The notes beneath the pieces are model-generated. The model had not been told where the DNA came from. It saw only the letters and a list, made by a program, of their open reading frames with translations, and made no database searches. The position numbers and the translations under genes are program-made. Below, piece by piece: positions 60,824-64,000 of a DNA stretch of 64,000 nt. Where the stretch lies: positions 19,678,117 to 19,742,116 of the forward strand of contig CM029377.1 in assembly GCA_017165825.1 (NCBI GenBank). The letters are read 5' to 3'. Numbering within the stretch: position 1 is the stretch's first letter; the number at the start of each line of letters is the position of its first letter. The DNA is from Hepsetus odoe (lineage: Eukaryota > Chordata > Actinopteri > Characiformes > Hepsetidae).

Positions 60824-62212
60824 TGTCCATTGCATGTCCAATTTTAACCTGTGATTTGTAAAAAGTTTTAAAAGTCTAAGACTGGTCTTTAATTGCTGTA
60901 AATAATGTCAAGATTTCCACCAAATGAGACTAAGTAGACTAGTCTAAAAGACTTGTTACTGTTTCTTATGTTCATTTTTTTTAATATTCTGAGTACAGTA
61001 ACACAAAATCCCAAATTTCAAGGCGATCATACTTCATGCATCACTACGCTGGAATCATTTCTAGTTTGAACAATGGTCTTTTCAAACACAAGTGTTTTCT
61101 GTTTTCTTTCCAACAAACCAGTTAGGCGCTTGCTAGCCTCGCATTGCTAGCCTCGCGCAATGCCTGGAACAAGTTCCATTCAACTCACTTGCAGAGTGGA
61201 ATTGCCTCAGATGCAAATGTCATCAACAGCTGGAATCAAGGCAAACTAACGTATAATGATGCGATTATGTAACGTTGCGTAAGGCAAAAGGCAAAAAGAA
61301 ATCTCGTGTGTGGGTGTGTGGGAGTATTCTTGTTTGAATGAGAGAGATTCCAAATCTGTTTTGCTTCCAGTTTAAAGCAATGACCAGGGAAGCAAATTTA
61401 AGAGATCCACACCACCAGTTTGGAAGGGAAAAGCTGGACATATTTTAAGCCTCTATCCAAACTTGCTGTCAGGCACCCTTTGCTCTAATTGTTTAACTTG
61501 ACTTCCTAACCATTAAATATAAATCGCTGTTACTTCTTTGTGGTCAGTAATGGGCTGGTCAGCAGCATGCTTAGTGATTGACATAGGCAATATAGTAACC
61601 AATCAGTCCAGAGTCCAACTCAAGGGACCAGATGATAAAGTTAAAATGACAACTACCCAAGCCTTAATTTGACATTTAATCAGCTGAGACAATGCGATGC
61701 CGAGATTGCTCTCTCTCTTGTTCTTCTGTTTAACCGGCTGCCTCTTTTTACTTTCTTTCCTGTGTACATATTCATTTTAGGCTTAGAGAAGCTGGTATCT
61801 GTAAAAAAAAAAAAGTACATGAGTTTATTTTCCAACTTTCATTCTGTCTCCTTGTGTCCATCCACCTCTATGAAATTTCTCAACGCAACAAGTGGAAAAC
61901 AAAATACCATTCCAAGAACCTTTGGACAATAAACGCACTAAAGTGAATCTGTGATGTCTTTGGGTGTTGTGTTTGCCTGGCTGTGCTTCTCTCTCACTCT
62001 CTCTCTACCCCTCCCTTCGTCCTTCTTTTCTCCATTCCCACTCTCCTGCTTTCTTTCTCTCCCACTCCCCCCCTTTGCCTTTTCTGAGTCATGTCAGGAG
62101 AGTGTAAGAACATCATCCTCTTTTTCTTCCTTCTCTTTCTCCCGCACACACATACGCAGACTGCTCTGCTTTAACTTGCTAAGAACACTTCTTACTTCTT
62201 TCTTCTTGCTCA
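60271..62212. other. Intergenic DNA upstream of c1ql1
   Basis: No gene recognised. Pyrimidine-rich text at 61980-62150 just upstream may be promoter or 5' UTR. Contains the microsatellite at 60667-60830. Confidence 0.45.
60667..60830. repeat. Compound (TA)n/(CA)n/(TG)n microsatellite
   Basis: TA run, T run, TA, CA, TA, then TG; the (CA)n and (TG)n halves with the TA blocks form a self-complementary arrangement. Confidence 0.93.
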
Positions 62213-62272
62213 CACACACACACACCCTCACACACACATACTCACACTCACACACACTCACACACACACACT

Positions 62273-62303
<31 letters not shown>
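62213..62303. repeat. (CA)n-rich microsatellite
   Basis: CACACA with TC/CT interruptions, ending about 170 bp before the c1ql1 start codon, possibly inside its 5' UTR. Confidence 0.9.
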
Positions 62304-62307
<4 letters not shown>

Positions 62308-62476
62308 GGAGGACCCTCCAGCATCATCATTCTGAGTGTATAGGTGGAGGGAGTTGGAGTCCCTCTCCCAACCATCTCTCACCATTCCTGCGTCAGGGGA
62401 CAGCTCGGCTGGCGTCCCGCCCTCTCCCGCCTCAGCACAGGGCGCCAAGACCCTGCTGGGGGCCGCAGCCGCCGTC

Positions 62477-63120
62477 ATGCTGCTCTTAATCCTGGTGGTG
62501 CTCATCCCTGTTCTGGTCAGCTCTGTGGGCGGCAATGAGGATGCCAGTCGGTATGAGATGCTAGGCACCTGCCGCATGGTCCTCTGCGACCCTTACCTGG
62601 ACAAAGCAGGTGTGCCCGACAGTTGGGGTCGTGGGCAACAAATCACCCACATACAGGCAGAGGCTCAGGCCCTTAGCGACCACAGCATGGGCCCCCCACT
62701 GCCCACCTACGCTCATGGGGCACAGGGTAGGCCAGGCAGGCCAGGAAAGCCTGGACCTCCAGGACCACCAGGACCACCTGGAGAGCCAGGTCCACCAGGC
62801 CCTGTGGGGCCCCCAGGAGAAAAGAATGAGGTAGAGCAGCCGGGGATCTTTTCCTTGGGTGGAAGAGCTGCAACAGGCATCAGCACAGCCACCTACGCAG
62901 TTGGGCCCCGTGTTGCATTCTACGCTGGTCTGCGGAACCCACAGGAGGCCATGAGATCTTGAGGGTTTGTGATGTAGTCACCAACATCGGGAATAATTAT
63001 GATGGTTCATCTGGGAAGTTTGTATGTAAAGTACCTGGGACATACTTCTTTACCTATAATGTCCTGATGAGGGGCGGGGACGGCACCAGCATGTGGGCGG
63101 ACCTTTTGAAGAATGGACAG
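62477..63120 (+). CDS. c1ql1: C1q-like secreted protein, first coding exon, with apparent frameshift
   Basis: C1QL proteins are secreted C1q/TNF-superfamily oligomers that act at synapses (C1QL1 binds ADGRB3). The ATG at 62477 gives MLLLILVVLIPVLVSS, a C1QL1-type signal peptide, then the cysteine block YEMLGTCRM...CDPY, a Gly-X-Y collagen stretch (about 62730-62830), and the globular head onset GISTATYAVGPRVAFYAGL. At about 62946-62950 one base appears missing: the open frame ends in TGA at 62962, while +1 text continues with DVVTNIGNNYDGSSGKFVCK and LMRGGDGTSMWADLLKNGQ to a donor at 63121, the known C1QL intron position. Other oddities: an extra Leu between Met-Val and Cys-Asp, and Gly losses after GPPGEK. 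Either sequencing errors or a decaying copy. The upstream in-frame extension to 62336 is probably 5' UTR. The second exon lies beyond the window. C1QL1 maps to human 17q21, as do CCR10 and RAMP2. Confidence 0.82.

Positions 63121-64000
<880 letters not shown>

Overview
The window is vertebrate nuclear DNA, almost certainly from a ray-finned fish. Spliced genes have GT-AG introns. There is an intronless UGT5-type glucuronosyltransferase, which is typical of fish. Tc1-type elements, tRNA-headed SINEs, L2/RTE LINE remnants and long (TG)n/(TA)n tracts are abundant. An otophysan (catfish, characin or carp relative) is plausible from the repeat types, but the sequence alone does not prove it. The window includes one 500-N assembly gap (12062-12561).

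Layout. 0-11 kb (+): seven internal exons of dynactin-1 (p150Glued). The large intron after its fourth exon holds a nearly intact but disabled Ty3/Gypsy LTR retrotransposon in antisense (3128-9034). 11.3-14.1 kb: an LTR-like fragment, a GC-rich CCAAT-box repeat running into the gap, an unrecognised block after the gap, and a gag relic split by a small inverted-repeat element. 15.5-17.6 kb (-): a two-exon CC chemokine receptor, best matched to ccr10. 17.6-30 kb: repeats (a 251-bp palindrome-like inverted repeat, a Tc1-type MITE, SINEs, an L2-like LINE). 30.3-33.5 kb (+): a six-exon receptor activity-modifying protein, best matched to ramp2. 38.5-40.2 kb (-): a ugt5-like UDP-glucuronosyltransferase. 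46.2-50.6 kb (+): a two-exon secreted DNA/RNA non-specific endonuclease (ENDOD1-like). 52-60 kb: LINE, SINE and Tc1 remnants. 62.5-63.1 kb (+): the first coding exon of a C1q-like secreted synaptic protein (c1ql1-like), carrying small lesions.

The genes do not form one pathway. They are a conserved neighbourhood: in human, CCR10, RAMP2 and C1QL1 all lie in 17q21, which independently supports the three assignments. DCTN1 is on human 2p13, and here it is cut off before its 3' exons at the assembly gap, so the dctn1/ccr10 adjacency should be treated cautiously. I found no convincing previously undescribed multi-gene system. The most unusual items are the truncated dctn1 with its nested retroelement, the two-exon ccr10 model with an acidic tyrosine-bearing N-terminus, the extra small exons of ramp2, the 66-bp inverted repeat, a retroelement tail inserted in a SINE with a clear target duplication, and the lesions in c1ql1.
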